Assembly: GCA_023430315.1 (NCBI GenBank)
Contig: JAEZAW010000143.1
Location: 12,568-76,567 of the forward strand
Direction: 5' to 3'
Length of the DNA stretch: 64,000 nt
Origin: Pseudomonadota bacterium
GTDB lineage: Bacteria > Pseudomonadota > Alphaproteobacteria > Rhizobiales > Hyphomicrobiaceae
Positions 15,846 to 25,800 of the stretch are shown one piece after another; the stretch's first letter is position 1; the number at the start of each line of letters is the position of its first letter. Below the pieces are notes generated by a model. It was given only the letters and a program-made list of their open reading frames with translations. It was not told where the DNA came from and did not search any database. The translations under genes and the position numbers were made by a program.

Positions 15846-16220
15846 TCACTGCGAGAGCTTGCGCAGATAATCGATGACTGCGCTTCGCTGCGCGGCATCG
15901 CGCAACGCGATCATCATCGTCGTTCGCGGAACAATGGCGCGCGGATTGTCGAGATACGTGTCGAGCGTCTTGTCATCCCAGACGATGCCGGACCTCTGCA
16001 TATCCTGAGAATATCGAGCGCCCTCGACTGTACCGGCCGTCCGACCGACGACACCCGATAGGTGCGGACCCATGCGGTTCTGCCCGGGCTCGATGCTATG
16101 GCAGGAACCGCATCGCTGCTGGTAGAGACGCTCGCCATCTGGCGGGCTCTGCGCATTCGCCGGAGCGATCATCACGGACAAGGCCGAGACCGCCACGACC
16201 GAGAGAGATTTGAGTCTCAT
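15846..16220 (-). CDS. Class I cytochrome c, probable acceptor for the molybdenum hydroxylase
   Basis: This 124-residue secreted cytochrome of the c2/c550 type has a signal peptide to about A23 (NAQS), heme site CGSCH (C37-H41), the loop GPHLSGVVGRTAG typical of this class, and an axial Met near M102-M103 in RTTMMIAL. It is the first gene of the run that continues through the molybdenum hydroxylase into the sox genes, and it lies 136 bases downstream of a histidine-kinase gene. IorAB-type enzymes in the periplasm commonly use such a cytochrome. Confidence 0.9.
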   Translation of the reverse strand: MRLKSLSVVAVSALSVMIAPANAQSPPDGERLYQQRCGSCHSIEPGQNRMGPHLSGVVGRTAGTVEGARYSQDMQRSGIVWDDKTLDTYLDNPRAIVPRTTMMIALRDAAQRSAVIDYLRKLSQ

Positions 16221-16308
16221 TGCGTATTGCTACTCCGTCCTAACGACTGGAGTGTGCACGCAAGAAGGACCAGAATTTTGCCTCGAGAGTCACGAGGTGT
16301 CGCGGGAT

Positions 16309-16344
16309 GTCACAGACGCGCGCGGTGACAGACTTTGTTACAAA
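16309..16344. promoter_or_regulatory. Candidate operator upstream of the cytochrome-molybdenum hydroxylase-sox run
   Basis: TGTCAC (16309-16314) and GTGACA (16325-16330) form an inverted repeat with ten bases between. A similar word, TGTTACA, follows close by. The site is 90-125 bases upstream of the cytochrome start and just after a two-component gene pair, so the response regulator is a reasonable but unproven binder. Confidence 0.3.
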
Positions 16345-16356
16345 ATAGGCGCGTAC

Positions 16357-17871
16357 TCATTCCGCTGGCGACGCCGCCGGGACATCGGGCTCGCGAGCGC
16401 CAGCTTCGTTGAGCGGGAACTTTCTATCGTCTATTGCCGTTGCTGCTTGTGGAAGTGCAATGGTTGCTCGCAATCCACTTCCGGTATTGCAGAGCGAAAC
16501 ATCTCCGCCGTGATGACGCACGATGTCGCGTGCGATCGATAGGCCGAGACCGATGCCGCCCGTCTCCCGGTTCCGAGAATCCTCAAGGCGAAAGAAGGGT
16601 GCAAATACCCGGCCGATGTCCTGCTCGCTGATGCCAGGCCCATTGTCCTCGACCACAATGCTCACTGCGGATGATGTGCTCTCGATGTGAACGCGGGCAC
16701 GCTCGCCGTACCGGACGGCGTTCTCGATCAGGTTGCGCAGCGCCCGCTTCAAAGCATCTGCGCGACAGCGATAGCTGATGTTCGCGCCACCTTCGAACGA
16801 AACATTGAGCCCGATTCCGGCCAGATCATCGCAGAGGCTTTCGACGAGCGCGGTCAGATTGACGTTGCGCGTCGGCTCTGCGATGGCCTGATCACGCGAA
16901 AACGCCAAGGTCGCCTCGGTCATCTGGCGCAGCTCGTCGAGCGTCGCGAGCATTTTTTCGCGGGTTTCGTCGTCCGACACAAATTCGGCGCGCAAACGCA
17001 GCGACGTCAAGGGCGTACGCAAGTCATGGCCGATGGCCGCCAGCATACGCGTGCGATCCTCGACAAAGCGCTGCAGCCGCGCCTGCATGCGATTGAACGC
17101 TTCCGCGGTATGGCGGATATCGTCAGGACCATTCTCCTCGAGGGGAGGCACATTCTCGCCCCGACCAAGAGCCTCGGCTGCTGCAGCCAGATCGCGCATG
17201 GGCCGCGTCATAGCTTGAGCGATCCAGGCGGCGCAAAGCGATATGAACACGGCCGTCAAGGCGAGCGAGATCATCGACCGTGACGTCCAGAGGCCATTCG
17301 CCAGCTTCTTGCTGAAGACGGTGTTGAGCCAGGTGCCGTCCGGCAATTGCACGGTAACGCCCATGCCCATGGTGTTGGGCTGATCGAGATAGAGGAACTT
17401 GGCGGCGCGCGCCAACGGCCAGGCGTGTGGCGGCAGATCAAACCAGGGCTGGACTGATGTCGCCTCGTGTGGGGCGGCGTTTATTACCGCGGCGCTGACG
17501 ATATCTTCGCGTCCGTCATCTGTGTTGGAGCTTGCGACTTTCTGGATCGTCGGGAGCGGCTGAGCCAGACGAACCTTCGCGATGTGCCGCCAGGTTGCTG
17601 TGTCGGCGATCAGCTCCTGTGAAATCCAGGAGCGGGAGTACGGCGTGTCGCTGGCAGACAGAATATCGCGATGAATGGCCGACGGCGTCGATTCAAGAAC
17701 TTTGGCAACGGACGCGCAGCGGCTCAGAAATTCAGCCTTCGCTGAACGCATGAGCGCCTCGTCACGCTCGGAGCTGAACAGCAGCAGACTGACACCCTGC
17801 GAGAGCGCCAGCGCAAGCAGCATGACAGCAACAAAGCGGGCGGCAAGGCTTCTGTTCCAGAGCGCAATCAT
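16357..17871 (-). CDS. Sensor histidine kinase (HAMP-HisKA-HATPase)
   Basis: This 504-residue inner-membrane kinase has TM1 at about residues 11-33, a periplasmic sensor region of some 165 residues, TM2 at about 200-220, and a HAMP linker (MTRPMRDLAAAAEALGRGENVPPL). The phospho-acceptor H282 lies in AAIGHDLRTPLTS. ATP-binding boxes are NLIENAVRYG, VEDNGPGI and GGIGLGLSIARDI. It resembles the EnvZ/RstB class. Its start overlaps the response-regulator stop by four bases. The signal it senses is not evident; its position next to the sulfur and molybdenum genes suggests a role there. Confidence 0.93.
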   Translation of the reverse strand: MIALWNRSLAARFVAVMLLALALSQGVSLLLFSSERDEALMRSAKAEFLSRCASVAKVLESTPSAIHRDILSASDTPYSRSWISQELIADTATWRHIAKVRLAQPLPTIQKVASSNTDDGREDIVSAAVINAAPHEATSVQPWFDLPPHAWPLARAAKFLYLDQPNTMGMGVTVQLPDGTWLNTVFSKKLANGLWTSRSMISLALTAVFISLCAAWIAQAMTRPMRDLAAAAEALGRGENVPPLEENGPDDIRHTAEAFNRMQARLQRFVEDRTRMLAAIGHDLRTPLTSLRLRAEFVSDDETREKMLATLDELRQMTEATLAFSRDQAIAEPTRNVNLTALVESLCDDLAGIGLNVSFEGGANISYRCRADALKRALRNLIENAVRYGERARVHIESTSSAVSIVVEDNGPGISEQDIGRVFAPFFRLEDSRNRETGGIGLGLSIARDIVRHHGGDVSLCNTGSGLRATIALPQAATAIDDRKFPLNEAGAREPDVPAASPAE

Positions 17872-18587
17872 CGCGAGGTGATCTCTGCCGCGAAGCTGTA
17901 TCCACCTCCCCAGTGCGTGATGATCAGCATTGGCGACTTGGGGTCGGCCTCAATCTTCTTGCGAAGGCGGCTCACCTGATTGTCGATGCTGCGGTCGAAC
18001 GGCTCGGCCGCCCTGCCGACCGTCAAATCCAACAGCTGATCTCTGCTGAGGACCAGTCCTGCGTGGTCGAGAAACACGCTCAGCAACCGGAATTCCACCG
18101 TGCTCAGTGGCACGACCAGACCGTCCTGATCGGTGAGCTCGCGGCGCCCGACATTCAGGAGCCAACGGTCGAAGCGGATTTCCTTGGCCTTTATCGCAGC
18201 GCGCTGAGGTGGAAGGCTCTGCACGCGGCGAAGGACCGCCTTGATGCGTGCAAGAAGCTCACGCGGATTGAACGGCTTGGAAAGATAGTCATCGGCACCA
18301 AGCTCGAGCCCGACAATGCGGTCGGTGTCCTCCGCCATGGCCGTCAGCATGATGACCGGCACGTCCGTGCTTTCACGAATATACCGACAGAGCGACAGAC
18401 CGTCCTCGCCCGGCATCATAATATCGAGCACCACGAGATCGATACCGTGGCGATCAATAAGACGGCGGCACGCGGCAGCGTTCTCGGCCAGGCTCGTCCG
18501 ATATCCGTGCCGGGTAAGGTACTTGCCGACGAGGTCGCGGATATCGCGATGATCGTCGACAATGGCGATGTGGGGGGCGGTTTCCAT
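17868..18587 (-). CDS. OmpR-family response regulator
   Basis: This 239-residue DNA-binding regulator has the receiver acidic pair D11-D12, phospho-acceptor D55 in VVLDIMMPG, the switch Thr in MLTA and K104 in LSKPF. The C-terminal winged helix (about residues 135-235) includes LSTVEFRLLSVFLDHAG, SIDNQVSRLRKKIEADP and a final GGGYSF. The start at 18587 is backed by an AAGAGAGAG ribosome site; a longer frame to 18734 has no family counterpart. It forms an operon with the kinase downstream. Confidence 0.94.
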   Translation of the reverse strand: METAPHIAIVDDHRDIRDLVGKYLTRHGYRTSLAENAAACRRLIDRHGIDLVVLDIMMPGEDGLSLCRYIRESTDVPVIMLTAMAEDTDRIVGLELGADDYLSKPFNPRELLARIKAVLRRVQSLPPQRAAIKAKEIRFDRWLLNVGRRELTDQDGLVVPLSTVEFRLLSVFLDHAGLVLSRDQLLDLTVGRAAEPFDRSIDNQVSRLRKKIEADPKSPMLIITHWGGGYSFAAEITSR

Positions 18588-19008
18588 ATCTCTCTCTTGT
18601 AAGATATCTCCTATCCTTAGCCGCCTAGGCCCGCTGGACAAAATTGTATCAAAACGTCTCGCCTGGCTCCTCTGCGACACGCCGCCAACAAATTGGCATT
18701 TAGGGGGACAGCGGAGGCTTGGACCGCGGCGCAATTGCCAACTTGTTGATACCTCTACGCACCCGCTAGCGTTCCACTGGGACTATCGGGTCAGCGACGG
18801 CTGCGATGCGCGTCGGTGGCCGTCAAAGCTTGCGCGCAGTTTAATGGCTGCTTCTTTGGATGAAGCGTCTGCGCGCTCAGCTGAGGTCAGCGCCTGTCGT
18901 GTAAGCGCCAGCGATCGCGTTACGCCTATCGTTGTCTCACGCCTTCCGAGCCCGTGTCGGAGCTTCTTCCAATACGCAATTCCCAAAATGGAAACGCAGC
19001 TGCGGCAC
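18588..19008. other. Intergenic region between nadC and the two-component system
   Basis: I see no convincing gene in these 421 bases. Short frames on both strands lack family features and ribosome sites. The part near 18600 should hold the regulator promoter, and a long inverted repeat at 18686-18748 is its only notable structure. Confidence 0.6.
18686..18748. repeat. Long-loop inverted repeat upstream of the response regulator
   Basis: CAACAAATTGGCA (18686-18698) faces TGCCAACTTGTTG (18736-18748), matching at 12 of 13 positions with 37 bases between. It lies about 100-160 bases upstream of the regulator start. It could be a pair of half-sites for autoregulation or a hairpin in the leader. 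Confidence 0.4.
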
Positions 19009-19863
19009 CTAGGCCTCGAAGTCGAGGCCGATATCGAGGGTTGTCGAGCTGTGCGTCAACCATCCGATCGAGATCAGGTCGACATTGGTTGCCGCAATGG
19101 CCGGTGCCGTCGCCGGCGTGATGCGGCCTGAGGCTTCGGTGAGCGCCCGGCCATCAACCATGCGAACTGCCTTGGCAAGCATATCCGGCGCCATATTGTC
19201 GAGCAGAACGGCGTCGACGCCAACTGCCAGTGCTTCCTCCAATTGGCCGAGTGTGTCGACCTCGATTTCGATCTTGACCATGTGCCCGACCCGCGCCCGT
19301 GCGCGCTCGAGCGCCGGTCGGATACCGCCGGCCATGGCAACGTGGTTGTCCTTGATCAGCATCGCGTCGTCGAGGCCGTAGCGATGATTGCTTCCGCCGC
19401 CTACCCGCACAGCGTACTTCTGAATCGCTCGCAAACCAGGCATCGTCTTGCGCGTGCAGACGATACTGGCCCGATGGCCCTTGATGGCATCGACGATCGA
19501 AGCGGTCGCACTAGCGATCCCGCTCAGGTGGCAGAGGAAATTCAGGGCAGTTCGCTCCGCGGTCAGGAGTCCGCATGCCGGTCCCCCTAGCGTCGCGATG
19601 ACGTCGCCTGCCTTGACGGGGCTGCCATCAGGTCTTTGCTGCTCCATCTGGATGCGCGGTTCGACGAGCGTGAATGCGAGATGCGCCAGATCGAGTCCCG
19701 CAACGACGCCGGCTTGGCGAGCGGTGAGCGTGGCGCGCGCGCGCGCATCCCTCGGTACGATAGCCTCTGTCGTCAGGTCACCCAGGCGTCCGAAGTCTTC
19801 CAGAAGGGCCGTCCGCACCAAGGGCTCGACGATGATCCGGGGCAGGAGAGATACAGCGGTCAT
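19009..19863 (-). CDS. nadC: Nicotinate-nucleotide pyrophosphorylase (quinolinate phosphoribosyltransferase)
   Basis: NadC converts quinolinate and PRPP to nicotinate mononucleotide in de novo NAD synthesis. The 284 residues carry the family blocks GDLTTEAI, AERTALNFLCHLSGIAT-like, TRKTMPGLRAIQKYAV, GGGSNHRYGLDDAMLIKDNH and the late LLDNM. The start at 19863 gives the normal length; longer upstream frames overlap nadA and have no family match. It lies 20 bases downstream of nadA on the same strand. Confidence 0.97.
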   Translation of the reverse strand: MTAVSLLPRIIVEPLVRTALLEDFGRLGDLTTEAIVPRDARARATLTARQAGVVAGLDLAHLAFTLVEPRIQMEQQRPDGSPVKAGDVIATLGGPACGLLTAERTALNFLCHLSGIASATASIVDAIKGHRASIVCTRKTMPGLRAIQKYAVRVGGGSNHRYGLDDAMLIKDNHVAMAGGIRPALERARARVGHMVKIEIEVDTLGQLEEALAVGVDAVLLDNMAPDMLAKAVRMVDGRALTEASGRITPATAPAIAATNVDLISIGWLTHSSTTLDIGLDFEA

Positions 19864-19883
19864 GGCACATGCCTCGCGTACGT

Positions 19884-20879
19884 TCACTTGACGGCCAGCA
19901 TCCGCTCCACGGCGCGCCGCGCCCTCTCGGCAATCGCGGGATCGATGGTGATGGGCTCCCGCATCGTCTCGAGCGCTGTACGAATCTTCGGCAGCGTGAT
20001 CCGCTTCATGTGCGGACACAGATTGCACGGACGAAGAAAGGCGATGTCGGGATTGGCCGCCGCGATGTTGTCGCTCATGGAGCATTCGGTCACGAGCACG
20101 ACGCGAGGTGGCTTGTTCGCATCGACATAGGCGCTCATTGCTGCCGTAGAGCCCGAGAAATCCGCTTCTGCTACGACGTCCGGTGGGCATTCCGGATGAG
20201 TGAGCACGACCACGCCCGGATATGCGTCCCGCACTTCGCGGATGTCTTCGGGCGTGAACTGGGCGTGGACCTCGCAGTGACCTGCCCAGGTGATGATCTC
20301 GACGTCGGTTTCCGCCGCCACGTTCTTCGCCAAGTACTCGTCGGGGATCATGATGACTTTCTCGACGCCGAGCGACTCGACTACTTGCTTGGCGTTTCCG
20401 GAGGTGCAGCAGATATCCGACGCGGCCTTCACAGCGGCCGAGGTGTTGACGTAGGTCACGACCGGTACGCCGGGATAACGTTGCCGAAGTCGTGCAACGT
20501 CCGCTGGCGTGATCGAGTCGGCTAGTGAGCAGCCCGCCGCAACGTCGGGAGTAAGCACTATCTTCGATGGATTGAGGAGCTTCGCCGTCTCAGCCATGAA
20601 GTGTACGCCGGCGAGCACGATGACGGAAGCGTCGACCCGCATGGCCTCGCGGGCGAGCGCAAGGCTGTCGCCGACAATGTCGGCCACACAATGGAAGATC
20701 TCGGGCGTCTGGTAGTTGTGCGCGAGGATTACGGCATTGCGCTCGCGCTTCAGCCTCAGGATCGCATCGATATCCGACGCGTATGCCGGCCATTCCATTG
20801 GCAGGATGACATCCCGCACACGCTCGTAGAGCTCCGCCGTCCGGCTGATGGTGCCAACGTCTATCATCTCACACACCAC
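19884..20879 (-). CDS. nadA: Quinolinate synthase A
   Basis: NadA is a 4Fe-4S enzyme that condenses iminoaspartate with dihydroxyacetone phosphate to give quinolinate. The 331 residues show [20 protein letters not shown], the cluster-region Cys in AAGCSLAD (C117), [15 protein letters not shown] and the C-terminal CNLCPHM. The start is either GTG at 20879 or ATG at 20867; both lie just downstream of a perfect palindrome. nadC follows but nadB does not, so iminoaspartate must be made by an L-aspartate oxidase or dehydrogenase encoded elsewhere. Confidence 0.96.
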   Translation of the reverse strand: MVCEMIDVGTISRTAELYERVRDVILPMEWPAYASDIDAILRLKRERNAVILAHNYQTPEIFHCVADIVGDSLALAREAMRVDASVIVLAGVHFMAETAKLLNPSKIVLTPDVAAGCSLADSITPADVARLRQRYPGVPVVTYVNTSAAVKAASDICCTSGNAKQVVESLGVEKVIMIPDEYLAKNVAAETDVEIITWAGHCEVHAQFTPEDIREVRDAYPGVVVLTHPECPPDVVAEADFSGSTAAMSAYVDANKPPRVVLVTECSMSDNIAAANPDIAFLRPCNLCPHMKRITLPKIRTALETMREPITIDPAIAERARRAVERMLAVK

Positions 20880-20881
20880 AT

Positions 20882-20898
20882 ATGCTCACATTGAGCAT
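20882..20898. promoter_or_regulatory. Perfect palindrome upstream of nadA, probable NAD-regulator operator
   Basis: ATGCTCA, CAT, TGAGCAT is an exact 7-3-7 inverted repeat ending three bases before the GTG start of nadA and 15 before the ATG. The next gene upstream encodes an NrtR/NadQ-type NAD regulator, which makes it the obvious binder. Binding here would block the nadA-nadC transcript or its ribosome site. Confidence 0.65.
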
Positions 20899-21006
20899 TT
20901 CTAGCGATGAAAACGTCGACCTCTTACGGTCGACACTCGCTTTGTGACTCGCTTGGGTGGCGAATGTCAAGCGATGAAATGATGGACACCGACGCGACGG
21001 TGCGAA

Positions 21007-21990
21007 CTAGCGTGTCCGCGCGAGCGGAAGCTTGGTGCCTGTGAAGGCGCGTTCGAGCACGATCTGCTTGCTGAAGCGAAACAATCTCGCGGGTCGACCA
21101 CCAGTCTCGGATGACATCTCTCCCGTCTCCTCGATCAGATCCTGCTGCTCGAGAGAGCGCCGGAAGTTCTGCTTGTGCAGCAACTGGCCCGAGATGCCCT
21201 CGACGGCCTGCTGGAGCTGAAGGAGCGTGAAGGTTTCGGGCATCAGCTCGAAGATGACAGGGCGATACTTGATCTTTGCGCGCAGACGCGCGACTCCCGT
21301 TGCCAGAATTCTTCGATGATCGTGCAGCATTGGCTCACCCGCTATCGGCGTCGCTTCTGCGGCACTCTTGGTGAGTGCTTCTGGCACTTGGCCGGCTTCA
21401 TAAAGCAATTCATAGCGCTGAAGGACCAATTCCGCGTTCCACGGATGTCCGCCTTGCCCAAACACGACGTCGATCCGTTGTGCGCGCTCGGTTTGGGTTG
21501 CCTTGTCGCTCGCCTGCCTGACCCAGCCACGTAGCCGCGGTACGATAAGTTTTTCGATGAGCTTCCCATCTGACTGGCGCAGGTCCTCCCAAGGAAAGTA
21601 GCGATACCAGCTCCGCCAGGTGGCGGCGTATCGTCGTGATGCGCTGGCTTCGCGCGTCAGACCCAGATAGCTGATCGAGATGATCCGCCGATCGGTGTTG
21701 CCGTCGGTGCGATCCCGATCGGCGAACGTATAGAGCTGCTCCATGTAGCCGACGGGATGATGTGTTTGCCGCTCAACCCAAGTGCGTAGGCTCGACTGCA
21801 GCGAGCGATCACCTGATCCGAAAGGGCCGGAAGGCAGCGAGCGACCATCGTTGATCGTCAGGACGCGAGGCTCGTCGTCGCTCACGGCAGCGAGCACGGC
21901 GATCAGCTCCGGCGAGGCAAAGCCGTCACGTTCGTGCGCCGGTAAGCGCTGTTTCCTGGCCTTGTCATTGCGAGGTGGAGGTGCGCGCAT
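21007..21990 (-). CDS. nadQ: NrtR/NadQ-type Nudix-related transcriptional regulator of NAD synthesis
   Basis: The 327-residue protein has a Nudix-like N-terminal domain that keeps the NrtR pattern YMEQLYTFADRDR followed by ISISYLGL, but no catalytic Nudix box (GX5EX7REUXEEXGU). A winged helix follows at about residues 245-315, with FTLLQLQQAVE, LHKQNFRRSL and GGRPARLFRF. This layout is typical of regulators that sense an NAD-derived ligand instead of hydrolysing it. It sits upstream of nadA-nadC on the same strand, with the candidate operator in between. The choice between the names NrtR and NadQ rests on the alphaproteobacterial context and is inference. Confidence 0.8.
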   Translation of the reverse strand: MRAPPPRNDKARKQRLPAHERDGFASPELIAVLAAVSDDEPRVLTINDGRSLPSGPFGSGDRSLQSSLRTWVERQTHHPVGYMEQLYTFADRDRTDGNTDRRIISISYLGLTREASASRRYAATWRSWYRYFPWEDLRQSDGKLIEKLIVPRLRGWVRQASDKATQTERAQRIDVVFGQGGHPWNAELVLQRYELLYEAGQVPEALTKSAAEATPIAGEPMLHDHRRILATGVARLRAKIKYRPVIFELMPETFTLLQLQQAVEGISGQLLHKQNFRRSLEQQDLIEETGEMSSETGGRPARLFRFSKQIVLERAFTGTKLPLARTR

Positions 21991-22416
21991 TTTCGAAACC
22001 GGGCGAATGCAGATTGTTGCGATGATACTTCAATTGTGGCCGTTGGGTTTACTCTCGCGTTCTTATAAGGCTAAGAGGCAAAGCCGACATTTTTGGCGTT
22101 CGAGCGTCGAGAAATCCTGGGTCCCTCTTGCGCCCTGGCCGTGTGGACTGTTGATCAGTCGAGAAACAGGCAGGGCGCTACCGGTAGGTGGCTTGAACGG
22201 CTTCTGCCGCGCGGGAAGGATCGACGAGCCGGTATGGCCCGTAACGGCACACCCGAGCCGGCCATCGAACCAATAATAGGTGACGACATCGCCATCCCGA
22301 CGGCGTTGTGAGAGCCTTTTGCGAAGGCGCGATAGGCAGCCATAGCATCGATGTCAGACGACGATCGACGAGATCGCCGAGCGCGCCGATATCTCCAAGC
22401 CTAGCTTCTTTGACGA
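21991..22416. other. Intergenic region between the metal-efflux locus and the NAD regulator
   Basis: These 426 bases hold no gene I can support. A minus-strand frame at 22155-22343 lacks a ribosome site and family features. The part near 22000 should carry the promoter of the NAD regulator; I found no second copy of the nadA palindrome there. Confidence 0.55.
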
Positions 22417-22779
22417 CTACTTGATGGTGTAGCGGGCGGTCAGTGCATCGCCATGATCGTCCTTGCCGCTGACGACGACGATCGCGCCCGAGCCAACCGG
22501 CGCGTTGAGCTTGCCGACCAGCTTCTTGTTCTCGATGTCGACCAGGGACACTGTGGTGCTCTTTCCTCCCTGCTGAACGATCGCGCGCAGGCTGACGCCT
22601 TTCGAGCTGTGCACCTTGCCATGATCGATGATGTAGACGGTCAACTCGCTGGGCGTGACGACGAGCTCCAATTCGTGACCCGCTTTTCCGGCAAGCATCC
22701 CGCCGTTTGGGCCCGCCTTCTGCGCGAGCGCAGCGGGGATGAGCATCACCGTGAACAGGAGTGTCAGGATCATTTTCAT
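22417..22779 (-). CDS. Small periplasmic protein at the end of the metal-efflux locus
   Basis: The product of 120 residues has a signal peptide ending at LAQ and a mature part that starts KAGPNGGML, then beta strands (LELVVTPSELTVYI, KSTTVSLVDI) and a closing DDHGDALTARYTIK. I do not know a named family for it. The start at 22779 has GGAGAAGAC upstream; an ATG at 22791 is the alternative. It follows the RND pump gene by 34 bases on the same strand, so a periplasmic accessory role in metal handling is the likeliest reading. Confidence 0.75.
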   Translation of the reverse strand: MKMILTLLFTVMLIPAALAQKAGPNGGMLAGKAGHELELVVTPSELTVYIIDHGKVHSSKGVSLRAIVQQGGKSTTVSLVDIENKKLVGKLNAPVGSGAIVVVSGKDDHGDALTARYTIK

Positions 22780-22813
22780 TGTCTTCTCCATGTGGTTGGA
22801 AAGTTCGCTTTTG

Positions 22814-25800
22814 TCAGAAGGCCTCGGTCATTCCGCTCGGCGCGCTCGATGCCGCGCCTGACGAGCCGCGATCTGCCGCACGAGCCTCGGCAATGCGCTG
22901 AAGTGGCTTCTCGCCGAAGCGGAGGAACATCAGAGGCGTGAGGATGGTATCGATAAGTGTTGCGCTGATGAGGCCGCCGAAGATCGTCACGGCCACGGGA
23001 TGGAGTATCTCGCGCCCCGGCTCGCCTGCGCCGAACAGAAGCGGCACGAGCGCCAGACCGGCGGCGAGTGCCGTCATGAGCACTGGGCTCAAGCGCTCGA
23101 GACTTCCGCGCACGACAAGATCGCGCCCGAATTTCTCTCCCTCGAGCAAAGCGAGGTTGATGTAGTGGCTGATCTTCAGGATGCCATTGCGGGCCGTGAT
23201 GCCGGCAAGCGTGATGAAGCCGATCATCGAGGCGACGGAAAGCGGCTGGCCGGCGAGCCAGAGTGCTATGACACTGCCGATGAGCCCAAGTGGGATGTTG
23301 GCAAGGATGATCGCGGCGAGCACCGGCGACTGGTAGCGCTGGTACAGGACCATGAAGATCAGGGCGAGTGATACGAGCGAGAGAATGCCGATGACCAGCG
23401 CGGCCTCTTCCTGTGCCTTGAAGGTCCCCTCGAGCTCCGTGACGTAGCCGCGTGGCAACGACGTCTCGGACACGATGCGTCGCACATCGGCGACGATCGC
23501 GGCCATATCCCGCTGGCCGTCGCCGTTTGCCGACACGACAATGCGTCGCTGGCCATTCTCGCGCAGGATCTGATTGGGCCCGTCACCCTCCTCGATCGTC
23601 GCGAGCTTGCGCAAGGGTACGAAGCCCAGAGGCGTAGAGACGAGGAGATCTTCGAGCCCGGTCGTAGAACGATTGGCATCAGAGATGCGCATCACGACAT
23701 CGAAGCGGCGATTTCCTTCGACGATCTGCGAGACATCGCGCCCGCTCGACAGGCCTTCGAGTGCCTCCGTCAGCGCGGCCGGCGTTATGCCGTAGAGAGA
23801 GGCACGCTCGTAGTCCGGCGTCACCTTGAGCTGCGGGATGAGGACCTGCTTCTCGACTTGGAGATCGACAAGGCCAGGAACGACTTGCAGTCGCGTCCGC
23901 AGCAGTGACGCGAGCGTGCGCAGCGTATCGAGATCCTCGCCGTAGATCTTGACGGCAAGCTGCGCGCGGACTCCGGACAGCATGTGATCCAGCCGATGAG
24001 CAATGGGCTGACCGATGGCGACCGACATCGGGAGCACTTCCAAGCGCCGGCGGATATCGTTGTAGACCGCCTCCTTCGGCCGCTCCGAACGTGCCAGGTC
24101 CACATCGAGCTCGGAATTGTGGACGCCCTCCGCGTGCTCATCGAGCTCGGCACGTCCCGTGCGCCGACCGACGGTTTTCACTTCTGGAACCTGCATGACG
24201 AGACGCTCGGCGATCTGACCCAGCCGATCGGACTCGGCGAGCGAGATGCCGGGATTGAACTGCAGATTGACGAGCAGCGTGCCCTCATTGAATGGCGGCA
24301 GGAATGCGCGCGGCAGAAGCACCGCGCCGATGACCGCAACAATCACGCCTGCACCGATGACCGACACGACCGTGCGCCCGTGTGCGAAAGTCCAGTCGAG
24401 CAGCGCTCGATTGCCGGCTTTGAGCTGGCGCACGACGAACGTGTCCTGCTCATGTGCACTCGCCGACCCTGTGAGGAAATAGTACGCGAGGACGGGCGTC
24501 AGCGTGATCGACGTCACCAGAGACGCCATGATGGAGACGATGTAAGCGATGCCGAGCGGCGTAAACAGGCGCCCCTCGATACCGGACAACGCGAACAAGG
24601 GTACGAACACGAGCACGATGATCAGCGTCGCGTAGAAGATGCCCGAGCGCACTTCGTGGCTCGCCGCCGCTACAACTTGAAGTATCGGTTTGGGATCGGG
24701 CTTCGATCGGTTCTCCCTGAGACGGCGCATGATGTTCTCGATGCCGACCACGGCATCGTCGACGAGCTCGCCGATCGCGATGGCAAAGCCGCCGAGCGTC
24801 ATCGTGTTGATGGAGAGTCCGAAGTATTTGAAGACGAGGATGGTCATCAGAATCGATACGGGGATCGCCGTCAGCGCAATCAGCGTCGCGCGTATGTTGA
24901 GAAGAAACAGCATGAGGATCACGGCGACGACCACGGCGGCCTCCACCAGTACGCTCTTGACGTTGCTGATGGAGGTTTCGATGAAGGTCGCCTGACGGAA
25001 CTGGATCTGGTCCGCCTTCACGCCTGCCGGCAGAGTTCTCTGGATGTCCGCGAGCTGCTTCTCGATGAGCTTGGTGACGGCGACCGTGTCGGCAGTTGGC
25101 TGCTTCTGCACACCGATGATGACAGCTTTTTCGGCCATGTAGCCGGCATCGCCACGCTTGGGCCGGGGTGCGAAGTCGACATCCGCCACCTGCCGCAGCA
25201 AGGTATTCTGCCCCTGCCGCGACACGACGACCACGTTGCGGAGATCCTCCAATCTCTGCGTGAGGCCAATGTTGCGGATCAGGTACTCGCGGGCGTGCTG
25301 ATCGACAAAGCCGCCACCGGTGTTGCCGCCGAACTGACGGACCGCGGCCTCGATCTGCTGCGGCGTGATATCCAGCTGGTTCATCATCTGGATATTGGGG
25401 ATGATGCGATACTGGCGAACTTCGCCCCCGATCGGTATTACCTGCGACACGCCGGGTATGGTGAGGAGCTGCGGACGGATCACAAAGTCCGCGATCTCCC
25501 GCAGCTCCATAGCGGCGTTGCCATTCTGTCCTGTGACCGCGATGAGCATGATCTCGCCCATGATCGATGAGATCGGGCCCATCTGCGGCTGAACGTTCGC
25601 CGGCAATCGGCTTTGGACGAGGGACAGTCTCTCGGCCACCTGCTGGCGCGCACGAAAGATCTCGGTGTCCCAGCCGAACTCGACATAGACGATGGAGAGG
25701 CCGACACCGGATACCGAGCGCACGCGCGTCGCGCCCGGCATCCCGTTCATCGCGGTTTCGATTGGATAGGTGACGAGCTGCTCGACCTCCTGCGGTGCGA

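Noticed and set aside
18783..18986. A 67-residue minus-strand frame after nadC
   Set aside because: It is protein-like only in part, has no ribosome site and carries no known motif.
22155..22343. A short minus-strand frame in the gap before the metal locus
   Set aside because: It has no ribosome site, no domain and no coupling to neighbours.
23984..25570. A 528-residue plus-strand frame opposite the RND pump
   Set aside because: It is the shadow of a conserved 1050-residue pump and has no family features.
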